DNA of 64,000 bases, taken from Solibacteraceae bacterium. Lineage in GTDB: Bacteria; Acidobacteriota; Terriglobia; Bryobacterales; Bryobacteraceae. The translations under genes and the position numbers were made by a program. Positions within the stretch are counted from its first letter, which is position 1. The number at the start of each line of letters is the position of its first letter. Shown here in pieces: positions 14,986 through 23,440 of the stretch. The notes below the pieces were generated by a model. That model made no database searches and was not told where the DNA came from. It was given only the letters and a program-made list of their open reading frames with translations. The stretch lies in assembly GCA_026984795.1 (NCBI GenBank), contig JALSRK010000038.1, forward strand, positions 118,789 through 182,788. Reading direction: 5' to 3'.

Positions 14986-17307
14986 TCACGGTATCGCTTT
15001 GTTCTCATAGAGCAACACCCGGGAGTGCATCCAGCCGATGGAGAGGATGTCGAGGTCGCCGTCGCGGTCGATGTCTACGACGTGCGTCCCCTGGTGGTGC
15101 TCGTCGCCCTGGTGGACGAGGTGAGGCTTCCAGCGGCGGCCGCTGCCGTCCAGATTCTCGAAGATCCACAGGCGGGCCGAAGCGAGGTCTTTGACCCGGT
15201 GCTCGCCGGCGACGACGTCCAGATCCGAGTCGCCGTCCATGTCGGCGAGGGCGAGGCTCATCGGACCGTAGATCTGATCGGCGGCGGCGATGACGTGCTC
15301 GGTCCAGAGGCGCGTGGGCGGCGACGGCGGGTCGTACCAGGCCAGGTAGCCGGGATCTTCGCGGTAGTGGCCGACGACGGCCTCGACGGCTCCGTCGCCG
15401 TCGATGTCGCCCAGGACGACGCGGTGGCTTTTGTTGCCCGCGCCGCGGAACCAGGTGAACGGCCGCCAGCGGCCGCCTCCGTCGTTGCGGAGCCAGACGA
15501 GATCGCCGAAGGCCGCGTTGCCGACGAAAAGGACGTCGAGATCCCCGTCGCGGTCGATGTCGGCGACGTCGAGTTGCTTGGTCGGTTTGCCGTAGTCGAA
15601 CAGAGGCGCGATCCGCCAGCGGCCGCGCGAAGGGTCAGCCGGAACGGTGAGGATCTGCAGGCGGCGGCCGGGCGGAGCATGCCAGGAAAGCAGCACGCTG
15701 ATGGGGGCGCCGGCTCTCAATCGCGCCGCGGCCGCACCCTGGATGAAGCGGCCCTCGCCGTCGTCTACGTTGTCGAGGATGGTGAACCCGCGCGGAAAGT
15801 CGTTCCGGGCCCAGACGAGTTCCGAGTTGGCTTCGCTGCCCTTACCCTTGGTGCCGAGGATGTCCGGGTCGCCGTCACGGTCGAAGTCGTAAACGACAGC
15901 CATGTTCCGCAGCGGCTCCCCGATGGGGCGGCGTTCCCAGGCGGCCCTGAGCGAGCCGGGATTCCGGTACCACCAGGCGGCGGTAACGGCATCCAGCAAT
16001 CCGTCGCCGTCGATATCGGCGCTGTCGATGAACATGCCGCGATCGGGTTTCTCCCCGATCACCCGGCGCTTCCACCTGTCGAGCGGGAAAGGCTTGCGCG
16101 GTTGCCCGGAGCCGTGCTGCAACAGCAGGCTGATCCCCGGGGCGCCGAGGCGGAATGGCTTGGCAACGATGTCCAGGTCTCCGTCGCCATCCACGTCTCC
16201 GAGCCTGGACTCGTGGAATGCCACGTGGCGCGACAGCAAGGACTTGCGAAAGCCGCCGTGACCGTCACCGTAGAAGATCCAGGCCTTCGGCTCGGGGTTG
16301 ACGGTTTTCCCCCATCGGCCCATCTCGGCGCAAAAGATGTCCTGGAAGCCGTCGCGGTCGATGTCGGCGATCGCCAGCGAGTGGCCGTGCTCGACGCCTT
16401 CCAAGAGCTGGTGCGCCTCCCACTCGCCGTCTTTGTACTCGTACCAGCGCAAGGGGCCGGCCGTATCGCCGGCTCCAAGAACGATCTCGGCCCAGCCGCC
16501 GGGGACCAACTGGCCGGCGGCGGCGCGGGCGAAGTGCTGCGACGGATCGACGATGTGGGCCGTGAACGTCCCTCCGGTTTGGTACTCGAACCAGTAGCCG
16601 CCGCCCACGAGGTCAAGGCGGCCGTCGTCGTTGATGTCGGCCTTGGCGAGCCCCTCGTGCCGGGCGTCCGGACGGTAGCGGAAAATGGTCCGCCGCGGCC
16701 ATTCGGTTTTCGCCTTGGGGTCTTCGGGAACCTCGAACAGAAGAAGCCGGCGGCCACCCTGGTTCCAGGCGGCCAGCTCGAGCCGGCCGTCGCTGTCGAA
16801 GTCGCCGAAAACCTGGTCGTGATGACCGGAGTCGCCGGAGTTCTTGATCGTGCGGCGCCGCCACGGGCGGTGGGGGTCGAAGTCGGGATACGGATTTTCC
16901 CACCACCAGATTTCGTTCGAATCGAAGCGCCCGCCGAAGGAGATGTCCAGGTCGCCATCGCCGTCGATGTCGGCGAAGTGGCCGCCGGCGCCGATCGGGA
17001 CGGCGGCGGATTCGATGACGTAAATCCCCCACCCGCTCTCCATCCGGCGGTACCAGAGGACCGAGGGCGCTGCGTTGCGGTCGGTGATGACGAAGTCGTC
17101 TACTCCGTCGCGGTCGATGTCGAGTACGAGGCAAGCGGTCTGGTCGCGCCAGCCCTTGGGCGGGGCGGGCAGGCGGCGGGAGCCGCTCGAGACGAGTTCC
17201 CAGGCTGGATCAACCCAGAGGCCGGGCGTGCCTGCGGGCGCGGGAGCACAGTTCAGACAAGAAGCTGCCAAAACGGCTGTGAGGGCGGCGGCGGTGGATC
17301 TTTTCAC
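14986..17307 (-). CDS. FG-GAP/VCBS-repeat lipoprotein (copy 1, 12 repeats)
   Basis: 773 aa from GTG 17307. SD AAAGGAG lies 8 nt upstream, overlapping the end of the sulfatase gene. A GTG at 17328 is also in frame but has no ribosome site of its own. The N-terminus VKRSTAAALTAVLAASCLNC is an export/lipoprotein-like signal. Twelve Asp-rich calcium-binding loops of the DxDxDGxxD type are spread through the chain (for example ADIDGDGDLDI, GDVDGDGDLDI, VDIDRDGDLDI), as in FG-GAP/VCBS beta-propellers. These fold as surface adhesins or glycan binders, and some polysaccharide lyases use the same propeller. The protein is close in length, repeat number and ending (DEHHQGTHVVDID...SIGW.HSRV) to the gene at 20876. 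It is second in the sulfatase operon. Confidence 0.85.
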   Translation of the reverse strand: MKRSTAAALTAVLAASCLNCAPAPAGTPGLWVDPAWELVSSGSRRLPAPPKGWRDQTACLVLDIDRDGVDDFVITDRNAAPSVLWYRRMESGWGIYVIESAAVPIGAGGHFADIDGDGDLDISFGGRFDSNEIWWWENPYPDFDPHRPWRRRTIKNSGDSGHHDQVFGDFDSDGRLELAAWNQGGRRLLLFEVPEDPKAKTEWPRRTIFRYRPDARHEGLAKADINDDGRLDLVGGGYWFEYQTGGTFTAHIVDPSQHFARAAAGQLVPGGWAEIVLGAGDTAGPLRWYEYKDGEWEAHQLLEGVEHGHSLAIADIDRDGFQDIFCAEMGRWGKTVNPEPKAWIFYGDGHGGFRKSLLSRHVAFHESRLGDVDGDGDLDIVAKPFRLGAPGISLLLQHGSGQPRKPFPLDRWKRRVIGEKPDRGMFIDSADIDGDGLLDAVTAAWWYRNPGSLRAAWERRPIGEPLRNMAVVYDFDRDGDPDILGTKGKGSEANSELVWARNDFPRGFTILDNVDDGEGRFIQGAAAARLRAGAPISVLLSWHAPPGRRLQILTVPADPSRGRWRIAPLFDYGKPTKQLDVADIDRDGDLDVLFVGNAAFGDLVWLRNDGGGRWRPFTWFRGAGNKSHRVVLGDIDGDGAVEAVVGHYREDPGYLAWYDPPSPPTRLWTEHVIAAADQIYGPMSLALADMDGDSDLDVVAGEHRVKDLASARLWIFENLDGSGRRWKPHLVHQGDEHHQGTHVVDIDRDGDLDILSIGWMHSRVLLYENKAIP

Positions 17308-17324
17308 TCGGGGATCTCCTTTCG

Positions 17325-18887
17325 TCACTTGTTCCGGACCCTCCGCGGCAATGGATAGGGCGGCAGGCCGCGCGGGTCGCGCCCGAGGGGGACCACGTCG
17401 GAGGTGCGGACGTACCAGCGCAGCATGGCATCCTCGAGCGCCTCCTGGCGGGTGCGCACGGAGGGATCACCGTAGAGGTTTTCCAGTTCCTCGGGGTCGC
17501 GCTCCAGGTCGTAGAACTCGCTTTCCCCGTCGGGGCGGAGGACGAGCTTGGCCTCCCGGGTGCGGATCATCGTGGTCCGCGTGATCAGCTCCGGGCGCGT
17601 GTTCTCGAGGTGGATCTTGGGATAGTAGATGTGCGAAGGGTCGAACCGCTCCAGGGGCTCGAAGGCGTGGCGCTCGTAGCGGTAGTTGTACCCCCCTTCG
17701 CTGAAGACGGCCCGGCCGGGATCGCCGCCGGCGCCGCGGAGTTGCGGCGCGAGACTGCGGGCGAAATGCGTGTGCCTGGCTTCAAGGCCGGCCAGCTCGA
17801 GGCAGGTGGGCATCACGTCGGCCAGCTCCACCTGCCCGCCGGCCACATGGCCGGCGGCGCAGCCGGGCGACCGGATGATCAGGGGGACGTGGAGCACCGG
17901 GTCGTCCATGGCGTTGGACCACTTCTCGACGAGGCCGTAGTCGCCGGCCCAGTCGCCGTGGTCCGAGCAAGCGATGACGACCGTGTCGCCGGCGTGGCCG
18001 GTCTCGTCGAGGGCGTCGAGCAATGCGCCCAGCAGCCAGTCCGAGTAGCTGACCATGCCGAGGTAGACGGCGCGGATCTTTCGAAACACTCCCTGGTCGA
18101 GCTGATCGAGCCTCCGGCTCTTCCTGATGGCGCGGTAGAGCTCGGGCTTGCGCTGGAGCCGAGGCGGCCGCAGCGGGGGCAGGGCCTCGGGATCGTAGAG
18201 ATCGTGGTACCCGGCGGGCCCGGCGTAGGGCGGGTGCGGGAAGAACAGTGGGAGATAGAGGAAGAACGGCTTGCCGGAGTCGCGGCGCTCCAGGATGCGC
18301 CTGGCGGCCTGCACGCGGGCATAGTCGGGGTAGTCGCGGGGATCGCGGCCTTCGCGGAACAGGAAGGAGTAGTAGCGCGGATCGCTGCGCGGCCAGGGGT
18401 TGTCCTTGGCGTCCCACTCGAAACCTTTGACGAAGGCGTGCCACTCGGTGACGCTGTCGGGGAAACACTCGGGCCGCAACAGATCGTTCTTACCGAACCA
18501 GTAGACGTCGTAGCCGTCGCTCTTCAGATACCGGAAGAGGTTCGGCTCGTCGGGCCGGAGCAGGTGGTAGACGGTGCGGTGGCCGCGGACGTGAGGCGGC
18601 CATCCGGTCATCATGTTGCAGCGCGAGGCCGTGCATACCGGGTAGGCAGCCTGACAATGGGTGAAGCGGACGCCTTCCCGCGCGAGCCGGTCGAAGTTGG
18701 GAGTGCGAACCAACGGGTGCCCGTAGCAGGCGAGGCTGTCGCCGCGCAACTGGTCGGGCATGAAGAGGACGAAGTTCGGCCGGCGGGGGACGGACCGGCC
18801 GGTTTCCGATGCGGCGGGGTGCCACGGGGCGGCCGCAGTGGTGGAGGCGATCAAGAATTCGCGCCTGCTCGGGTGTTCTCTAGCCAT
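17325..18887 (-). CDS. Tat-exported sulfatase (formylglycine type)
   Basis: 520 aa. SRREFLIASTTAAA at 7-20 is a twin-arginine signal. The sulfatase motif C-T-A-S-R at 85-89 carries the cysteine that is converted to formylglycine; Asp45 in MPDQLRGDS is a metal ligand. Further metal and active-site stretches are visible (HVRGHRTVYH, FFPHPPY, VVIACSDHGDWAGDYGLVEKWS). It should hydrolyse sulfate esters of a sugar or glycan outside the cytoplasmic membrane. It heads an operon with a VCBS lipoprotein. Its promoter and a LacI-type operator lie just upstream (18901-18954). A dedicated formylglycine-generating enzyme is not in the window. Confidence 0.93.
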   Translation of the reverse strand: MAREHPSRREFLIASTTAAAPWHPAASETGRSVPRRPNFVLFMPDQLRGDSLACYGHPLVRTPNFDRLAREGVRFTHCQAAYPVCTASRCNMMTGWPPHVRGHRTVYHLLRPDEPNLFRYLKSDGYDVYWFGKNDLLRPECFPDSVTEWHAFVKGFEWDAKDNPWPRSDPRYYSFLFREGRDPRDYPDYARVQAARRILERRDSGKPFFLYLPLFFPHPPYAGPAGYHDLYDPEALPPLRPPRLQRKPELYRAIRKSRRLDQLDQGVFRKIRAVYLGMVSYSDWLLGALLDALDETGHAGDTVVIACSDHGDWAGDYGLVEKWSNAMDDPVLHVPLIIRSPGCAAGHVAGGQVELADVMPTCLELAGLEARHTHFARSLAPQLRGAGGDPGRAVFSEGGYNYRYERHAFEPLERFDPSHIYYPKIHLENTRPELITRTTMIRTREAKLVLRPDGESEFYDLERDPEELENLYGDPSVRTRQEALEDAMLRWYVRTSDVVPLGRDPRGLPPYPLPRRVRNK

Positions 18888-18900
18888 GGCTCTCGATACC

Positions 18901-18912
18901 GAAAACGTTTTC
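18901..18912. promoter_or_regulatory. LacI-family operator GAAAACGTTTTC (site A)
   Basis: Perfect 12-bp palindrome with a central CG, the form bound by LacI-family repressors. It lies 14 nt upstream of the sulfatase ATG and about 7-18 nt downstream of the transcription start predicted from the promoter at 18926-18954, a classic repressing position. Identical copies are at 23199 and 25666. Confidence 0.75.
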
Positions 18913-18925
18913 TACAGCTTCCCTA

Positions 18926-18954
18926 TCCCTACCAGACCTGGTTTTGCGTGTCAA
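18926..18954 (-). promoter_or_regulatory. Sulfatase operon promoter
   Basis: On the minus strand TTGACA (18954-18949) is followed after 17 nt by TAGGGA (18931-18926). The -35 is a perfect consensus; the -10 is poor, as expected for a regulated promoter. The rest of the 18888-19093 gap shows no gene. Confidence 0.55.
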
Positions 18955-19093
18955 CTAGCGCTGGCCTGCGGCCATCGGAGCCGCTTGCGTGCGAGGCGGT
19001 GCATCTCGGGGCTAGGGCCGCGAGGCCGGCGCACGAGCAATGGTGGCGCGGGCGGTTTGATCTGGAAGGCGGATGGACGAAGGAGCGGGTTCT

Positions 19094-20056
19094 TCAGCCG
19101 CCGATCGCTGTCATATTGCGCTGGGAGATGGCGGTCTTGGCTTCGGCGGCGATCGTTTCGGCGTCCAGGCCGTAGTGGGCGAGGAGCTGGCGGTAGTCGC
19201 GGCCGGAGCTGGCGAAACAGTCGCGGAGGCCGACCCGCCTGACGGCGACCGGGCAGCCGGAGGCGACGACCTCGGCGACCGCGCCGCCCAGTCCGCCGAT
19301 GACGTTGTGATCCTCGGCGGTGACGATGGCCCGGGTCTCGCGGGCGGCCCGGAGGATCTCATCCACGTCGATCGGTTTGATCGTATGGCAGTCGAAGACG
19401 CGCGCGGCGATACCGTCCCGGTCCAACGTCTCGGCGGCTCGTAGAGCCGCCGGCACCATGTTCCCGGTCGCGATGAGCGTTACGTCGCCGCCGTCGCGGA
19501 GGCGGATCATCTTGCCGATCCGAAACCGGACGTCTTCGGGATGGATCGCCGGCGCGGGCTGGCGGCCCAGCCGCATGTAGACAGGGCCGTCGTAGTCGGC
19601 GATCGCCAAGGTTGCCAGGCGAGTGGTCACCGGGTCGCTGGGAGAAAGCACCGTAAGGTTCGCCATGGAGCGCATGATGGCCAGATCCTCGACGCTCTGG
19701 TGGCTGGGCCCGTCGCCGGCGATCTCGACGCCGGCGTTGGTGGCGACGATCTTGACGTTCAGGCGCGGGTAGCAGATCGACTGCCGCACGCCCTCGCACG
19801 CCCGCATGCTGGCAAAGACAGCAAAAGTGCTGGCGAAGGGGATGAGGCCGGTGGCAGCGGCGCCGGCGGCCATGCAGATCATATTGAGTTCGGCGGCACC
19901 GCAGTTGAAGAAGCGTTCCGGGAAGCGGTCGCGGAACCGGTAGGTGTTGGTCGATTTGGCGATGTCGGCCTCGAAGACGACGACTTTCGGGTTTCGTTCC
20001 CCGAGTTCCACCAACGCCTTGCCGTAGGCGACCCGGTTGGGTTCGCATTCCCTCAT
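19094..20056 (-). CDS. Transketolase-like enzyme, C-terminal subunit (Pyr and C domains)
   Basis: 320 aa from ATG 20056, which overlaps the stop of the N-terminal subunit by 4 nt (ATGA). It contains the pyrimidine-binding domain with the expected glutamate in FNCGAAELNMICMAAG and the region GLIPFASTFAVFASMRACEGVRQSICY. The histidine/Ser-Val-Glu segment GPSHQSVEDLAIMRSM and a C-terminal transketolase domain (VFDCHTIKPID, AEDHNVIGGLGGAVAE) follow. It works with the preceding gene as a two-subunit thiamine-diphosphate ketol-transfer enzyme in the cytosol. Split transketolases often occur in dedicated catabolic clusters rather than the core pentose phosphate pathway. It is last of a VCBS-tktN-tktC operon. 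Confidence 0.88.
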   Translation of the reverse strand: MRECEPNRVAYGKALVELGERNPKVVVFEADIAKSTNTYRFRDRFPERFFNCGAAELNMICMAAGAAATGLIPFASTFAVFASMRACEGVRQSICYPRLNVKIVATNAGVEIAGDGPSHQSVEDLAIMRSMANLTVLSPSDPVTTRLATLAIADYDGPVYMRLGRQPAPAIHPEDVRFRIGKMIRLRDGGDVTLIATGNMVPAALRAAETLDRDGIAARVFDCHTIKPIDVDEILRAARETRAIVTAEDHNVIGGLGGAVAEVVASGCPVAVRRVGLRDCFASSGRDYRQLLAHYGLDAETIAAEAKTAISQRNMTAIGG

Positions 20057-20886
20057 GGGCGATCCAACTCCGCCAGCAGGCGTTCGGTCTGCTCCGAGGT
20101 CAAGGGCCTGCTCAGGGCGTGCCATTCCACCCGGTTCTCCATCGACGGGATGCCTTTGCCTTTCAGCGTATGGCCGACAATCACGTGAGGCGCGCCGCGC
20201 CGGGTTTGGGACCTCTCCACGGCGGCGTGGATTTGGACGAAGTCATGGCCGTCGACTTCACACGTCTCCCAACCGAAACTCCGCCACTTCTCCACGATCG
20301 GGTTCGGGTTCATGATCTTCGCGGTGAACCCATCGGTCTGCAGCCGGTTATTGTCGATGAAAGCGATGAGGTTGTCCAGCTTGTAGTGGCGCGCGGCCAT
20401 CGCCGCTTCCCACACGACTCCCTCCTGGAGTTCTGCGTCGCTGATCATCGCATAGACCCGGGCCGTACGGTGTTGCAACTTCAAGGCGAGGGCGATGCCG
20501 GTGGCGCAGGAGAAACCCTGACCGAGGGAACCGCTGGTCATGTCCACGCCGGCGGTCTTGCGCATGTCGGGATGGCCCTGCAGCGTGCTCTCGATATCCC
20601 GGAGGGTCCAGAGAACGTCGCGCGGGAAATAGCCGCGGCGCGCCAGAGCGGCGTAGAGGGCGGGGGCGCAGTGGCCCTTGGAGAGAACGAAACGGTCGCG
20701 TTCCTCCCAGTCCGGACGCGATGGATCGATGCGCAAGCGGTGGAAGTACAGGTAGGTGATGTAGTCGATCGCGGAAAGGGAACCGCCGGGGTGGCCCGAA
20801 CCGGCGGCGGCGATCATCAGGATGATGTCGCGCCGCAGCTCTTTGGCGATTCGGCGCAGTGCCTCGTAGTCCGGCTCAATGGCCAT
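20053..20886 (-). CDS. Transketolase-like enzyme, N-terminal (TPP-binding) subunit
   Basis: 277 aa. It carries AAGSGHPGGSLSAIDY at 27-42 and LSKGHCAPALYA at 69-80, both typical of the transketolase diphosphate-binding domain. The TPP/metal motif normally reads GDGE...N. Here it reads S149-D150-A151-E152 ...N180 (MISDAELQEG, IDNNRLQTDG): the metal-ligating Asp and Asn are kept, but both glycines are replaced. It overlaps the upstream VCBS gene by 11 nt and the C-terminal subunit by 4 nt, so all three are translationally coupled. Transfer of a two-carbon unit between sugars of the pathway served by this locus is likely. Confidence 0.88.
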   Translation of the reverse strand: MAIEPDYEALRRIAKELRRDIILMIAAAGSGHPGGSLSAIDYITYLYFHRLRIDPSRPDWEERDRFVLSKGHCAPALYAALARRGYFPRDVLWTLRDIESTLQGHPDMRKTAGVDMTSGSLGQGFSCATGIALALKLQHRTARVYAMISDAELQEGVVWEAAMAARHYKLDNLIAFIDNNRLQTDGFTAKIMNPNPIVEKWRSFGWETCEVDGHDFVQIHAAVERSQTRRGAPHVIVGHTLKGKGIPSMENRVEWHALSRPLTSEQTERLLAELDRP

Positions 20887-23215
20887 GGGGAATCCTCAAG
20901 TTCTCATAGAGAACGACGCGCGAGTGGGTCCAGCCGATGGAAACGATATCCAGATCGCCGTCGTTGTCGATGTCCACCGCCTGGGTTCCGTCGTGATGCT
21001 CGTCTCCCGTCCAGACCAGGTGTGGCGTCCAGGCCCGGCCGCCCTCATGGTTTTCGTAGATCAATAACCGCGAGCTCGCGGGGTCGCGAAGGTTGTGCTG
21101 GCCGAGGACCACGTCGATGTCGCCGTCCGAGTCCATATCGGCGCAATCGAGGCTCATCGGCCCGATGAGGGTGTCGATAAGGTGCTCGGTCCAAAGCGCG
21201 GTCGGGTCGCGGCCCTGCTCATACCAAGCGAGTTTCGTGGGTGCGCGCATGGACTCGTAGCCGACGACGGCATCGAGTTTGCCGTCACCGTTGACGTCCA
21301 CCAGGCAGTTCCGATCCGGTTTGCCCGGCGGCCGGTGCAGTTCATGAATCGCAGACCACTCGGACCCGCCGGTGTTCTCGAGCCACCAGGTGCCGAGGAG
21401 CAGATCGTTGTCACCGTCCCCGTCGATATCGCCGGCCGTCAGTTCTTCATCCTGTGACTTCCGATGGATCCGCCGCCAGGCCCACTCCTCGTGCGACGGC
21501 AGCCGCGGCACGGTAAGCATCTGCAGGCCGTGCCCGGGCTTGTGCCAGGAGAGGGCGACTTCCAGCGTGTCGTTACGAAAGACGGCGGCGGCGACTCCTT
21601 GCAGGAAGTCGCCTTCGGCCGTGCCGACGTTCTCGAAGATTCTAAACTTGCCCGCCCCGTCGTTACGCGCCCAGACGAACTGGGCACTCGCCTCGGATCC
21701 CCGGCCCTCGGTGCCGAGCACGTCGAGGTCGCCGTCACCGTCGAAGTCATAAACGGCGGCGACATTGTGCAGCGGTTCGCCTAGGTCGTGGCGCTCCCAA
21801 TTCCCGGCGGAAGCGCCCGGGTTCCGGTACCACCAGCCGCCGGTGACGATGTCCCTCCAGCCGTCACCGTCGAGATCGGCGGGGAACACGAAAATAGCCC
21901 GCCAAGGTTTCTCCTGGTCGATCACGTGGCGGCGCCAGCGGCTCGAGGAGCCGCTCGGCGGCGGCTCTTGCAACCAGACGTCGAGGCGCGGAGCCTTCCA
22001 GTTGTACGGCTTGCCGAGGATGTCGAGGTCGCCGTCGCCGTCGAGGTCCGCCACCCGCGACTCATGGTTGCCGAAGCCCTCGGAGACGATCTGAAGCCGA
22101 AAACCGCCGGCGCCATCCCCATAGAAGATTCGCATCTTGGGCGCTGGATTCACGGTCGGTTTGCCGCCCCACTGGCCCATTTCGGCGGAGAAGATATCGA
22201 GGCGGCCGTCGCCGTCGATGTCGGCCACCGCGAGAGAGTGCCCGTGGATGACGTCGACGTCGAGGAGACGGTGAGAGATCCAACGTCCGTCCTTGTACTC
22301 GAACCAGCGGAGCGGGCCGTCGCGGTCGCCGGGCTGGAAGACGATCTCCAGCCAGCCGCCGTCGACGAGCTGGCCGGCCGCGGCGCGGGAAAACCGGTAG
22401 GCGTCGTCGACGACGTGGGCGGTGAACCTACCGTCGCCGGCATACTCGAACCAGCGGCCGCCGCCCACCAGGTCCATTCTGCCGTCTTGGTTGACGTCGG
22501 CGGCCACGAGGCCCTCGTGCTCGTCGCCCTCTTCCCACCGGTAGATCACCCGGCTGGGCCATGGGCCGGCGTGGTGCGGATCTTCAGGGATCTCGAAGAG
22601 CAGCAGCACGCGGCCTCTCTGATTCCAGGAAGCCAGCTCGGCGCGCCCGTCGCCGTCGAAATCGCCGAACGCCTGATCGTGATGCTTGGTGGCGCCGGAG
22701 TTCTTGATGAGGCGGCGGGTCCAGTTCTTGTGAGGATCGAAGTCCGGGGCGGGATTCTCCCACCACCAGATCTGGTTGCTGCCGGCGTCGCCGCCGAAGA
22801 CCAGATCGAGGTCGCCGTCGCCGTCGATGTCGTAGGATGCGCCGCCGGCTTCGATGCGCAAGAAGCTGCTGTCGATGATGTACTTGTCCCATCCGCCGGC
22901 GATTCTCCGGTACCAGGTGACCGAGGGGCCGACGACGCGGGCCACGATCACGAAGTCGTTCGCGCCATCGCCGTCCAAGTCGGCGACGAGGGAGCCGGTC
23001 TGCTGGTCGGAGGGCCCCGGGGCCGGCAGATCGCCGTTGGCGCTCGAGAGGTGCCGCCATGAAGGCGGCGGAGATGCCGCCTGGCCGGGGGCGGACTCCA
23101 TTTGCCGGCCACAGCCGGCCATGCCCGCGGCCGCCAATGACAGGAAGGCGCAGACAAAGAGGCGCAGTCCCGGGAACAAGGGGTGGGTGCGGCTAGAAGA
23201 AAACGTTTTCGACAT
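20876..23215 (-). CDS. FG-GAP/VCBS-repeat lipoprotein (copy 2, 12 repeats)
   Basis: 779 aa from ATG 23215. A hydrophobic signal ends in AAAGMAGC, a lipobox with Cys at about 35. Twelve DxDxDG calcium loops match copy 1 (14986) repeat for repeat, for example YDIDGDGDLDL, ADLDGDGDLDI and VDIDNDGDLDI. The C-terminus DEHHDGTQAVDID...SIGWTHSRVVLYEN is almost the same as in copy 1, so the two are paralogs. The start is uncertain. The ATG follows GAAGAGG with no spacer, an in-frame GTG lies 9 nt upstream, and TTG codons lie downstream. With any upstream start the operator at 23199-23210 falls inside the first codons. First gene of the transketolase operon. Confidence 0.82.
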   Translation of the reverse strand: MSKTFSSSRTHPLFPGLRLFVCAFLSLAAAGMAGCGRQMESAPGQAASPPPSWRHLSSANGDLPAPGPSDQQTGSLVADLDGDGANDFVIVARVVGPSVTWYRRIAGGWDKYIIDSSFLRIEAGGASYDIDGDGDLDLVFGGDAGSNQIWWWENPAPDFDPHKNWTRRLIKNSGATKHHDQAFGDFDGDGRAELASWNQRGRVLLLFEIPEDPHHAGPWPSRVIYRWEEGDEHEGLVAADVNQDGRMDLVGGGRWFEYAGDGRFTAHVVDDAYRFSRAAAGQLVDGGWLEIVFQPGDRDGPLRWFEYKDGRWISHRLLDVDVIHGHSLAVADIDGDGRLDIFSAEMGQWGGKPTVNPAPKMRIFYGDGAGGFRLQIVSEGFGNHESRVADLDGDGDLDILGKPYNWKAPRLDVWLQEPPPSGSSSRWRRHVIDQEKPWRAIFVFPADLDGDGWRDIVTGGWWYRNPGASAGNWERHDLGEPLHNVAAVYDFDGDGDLDVLGTEGRGSEASAQFVWARNDGAGKFRIFENVGTAEGDFLQGVAAAVFRNDTLEVALSWHKPGHGLQMLTVPRLPSHEEWAWRRIHRKSQDEELTAGDIDGDGDNDLLLGTWWLENTGGSEWSAIHELHRPPGKPDRNCLVDVNGDGKLDAVVGYESMRAPTKLAWYEQGRDPTALWTEHLIDTLIGPMSLDCADMDSDGDIDVVLGQHNLRDPASSRLLIYENHEGGRAWTPHLVWTGDEHHDGTQAVDIDNDGDLDIVSIGWTHSRVVLYENLRIPHGH
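23199..23210. promoter_or_regulatory. LacI-family operator GAAAACGTTTTC (site B)
   Basis: Perfect copy of the palindrome. It lies about 15-27 nt downstream of the predicted start of the VCBS-transketolase transcript, and within codons 2-6 of the VCBS gene if that starts at 23215. It is also about 230 nt upstream of the LacI gene, so it may allow autoregulation. Confidence 0.75.
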
Positions 23216-23232
23216 CCTCTTCACAGTTCTAG

Positions 23233-23263
23233 AGTGTACTGCAGGCCAGTCCCTGATTGTCAA
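23233..23263 (-). promoter_or_regulatory. Promoter of the VCBS-transketolase operon
   Basis: Minus strand TTGACA (23263-23258), a long 19-nt spacer, then TACACT (23238-23233). As at the sulfatase promoter, a perfect -35 is followed by a weaker -10 with the operator downstream. Confidence 0.5.
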
Positions 23264-23440
23264 GACGATTGTTCGGTCCCAGCGTCCGGCGCAGTTGATC
23301 TCCGGACTGCCACCCTGCTGGACCGGCCTCCCGGTAGCGGTTTCGAGCCGGGTAGAACGAGCGCCGCGTGCCGCCGGCCCCGTGTTTGGGCCGCTTCTCC
23401 GCTTTCGTACCGGCATACACTAGGGAGTTAAGGTGGTGGC

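Noticed and set aside
15025..17358. Very long plus-strand open frame (777 codons) opposite the VCBS gene
   Set aside because: It mirrors the repeated Asp/Gly codons of the minus-strand propeller, has an artificial Val/Ala/Asp-rich composition and no ribosome site. The minus-strand protein has a signal and real motifs.
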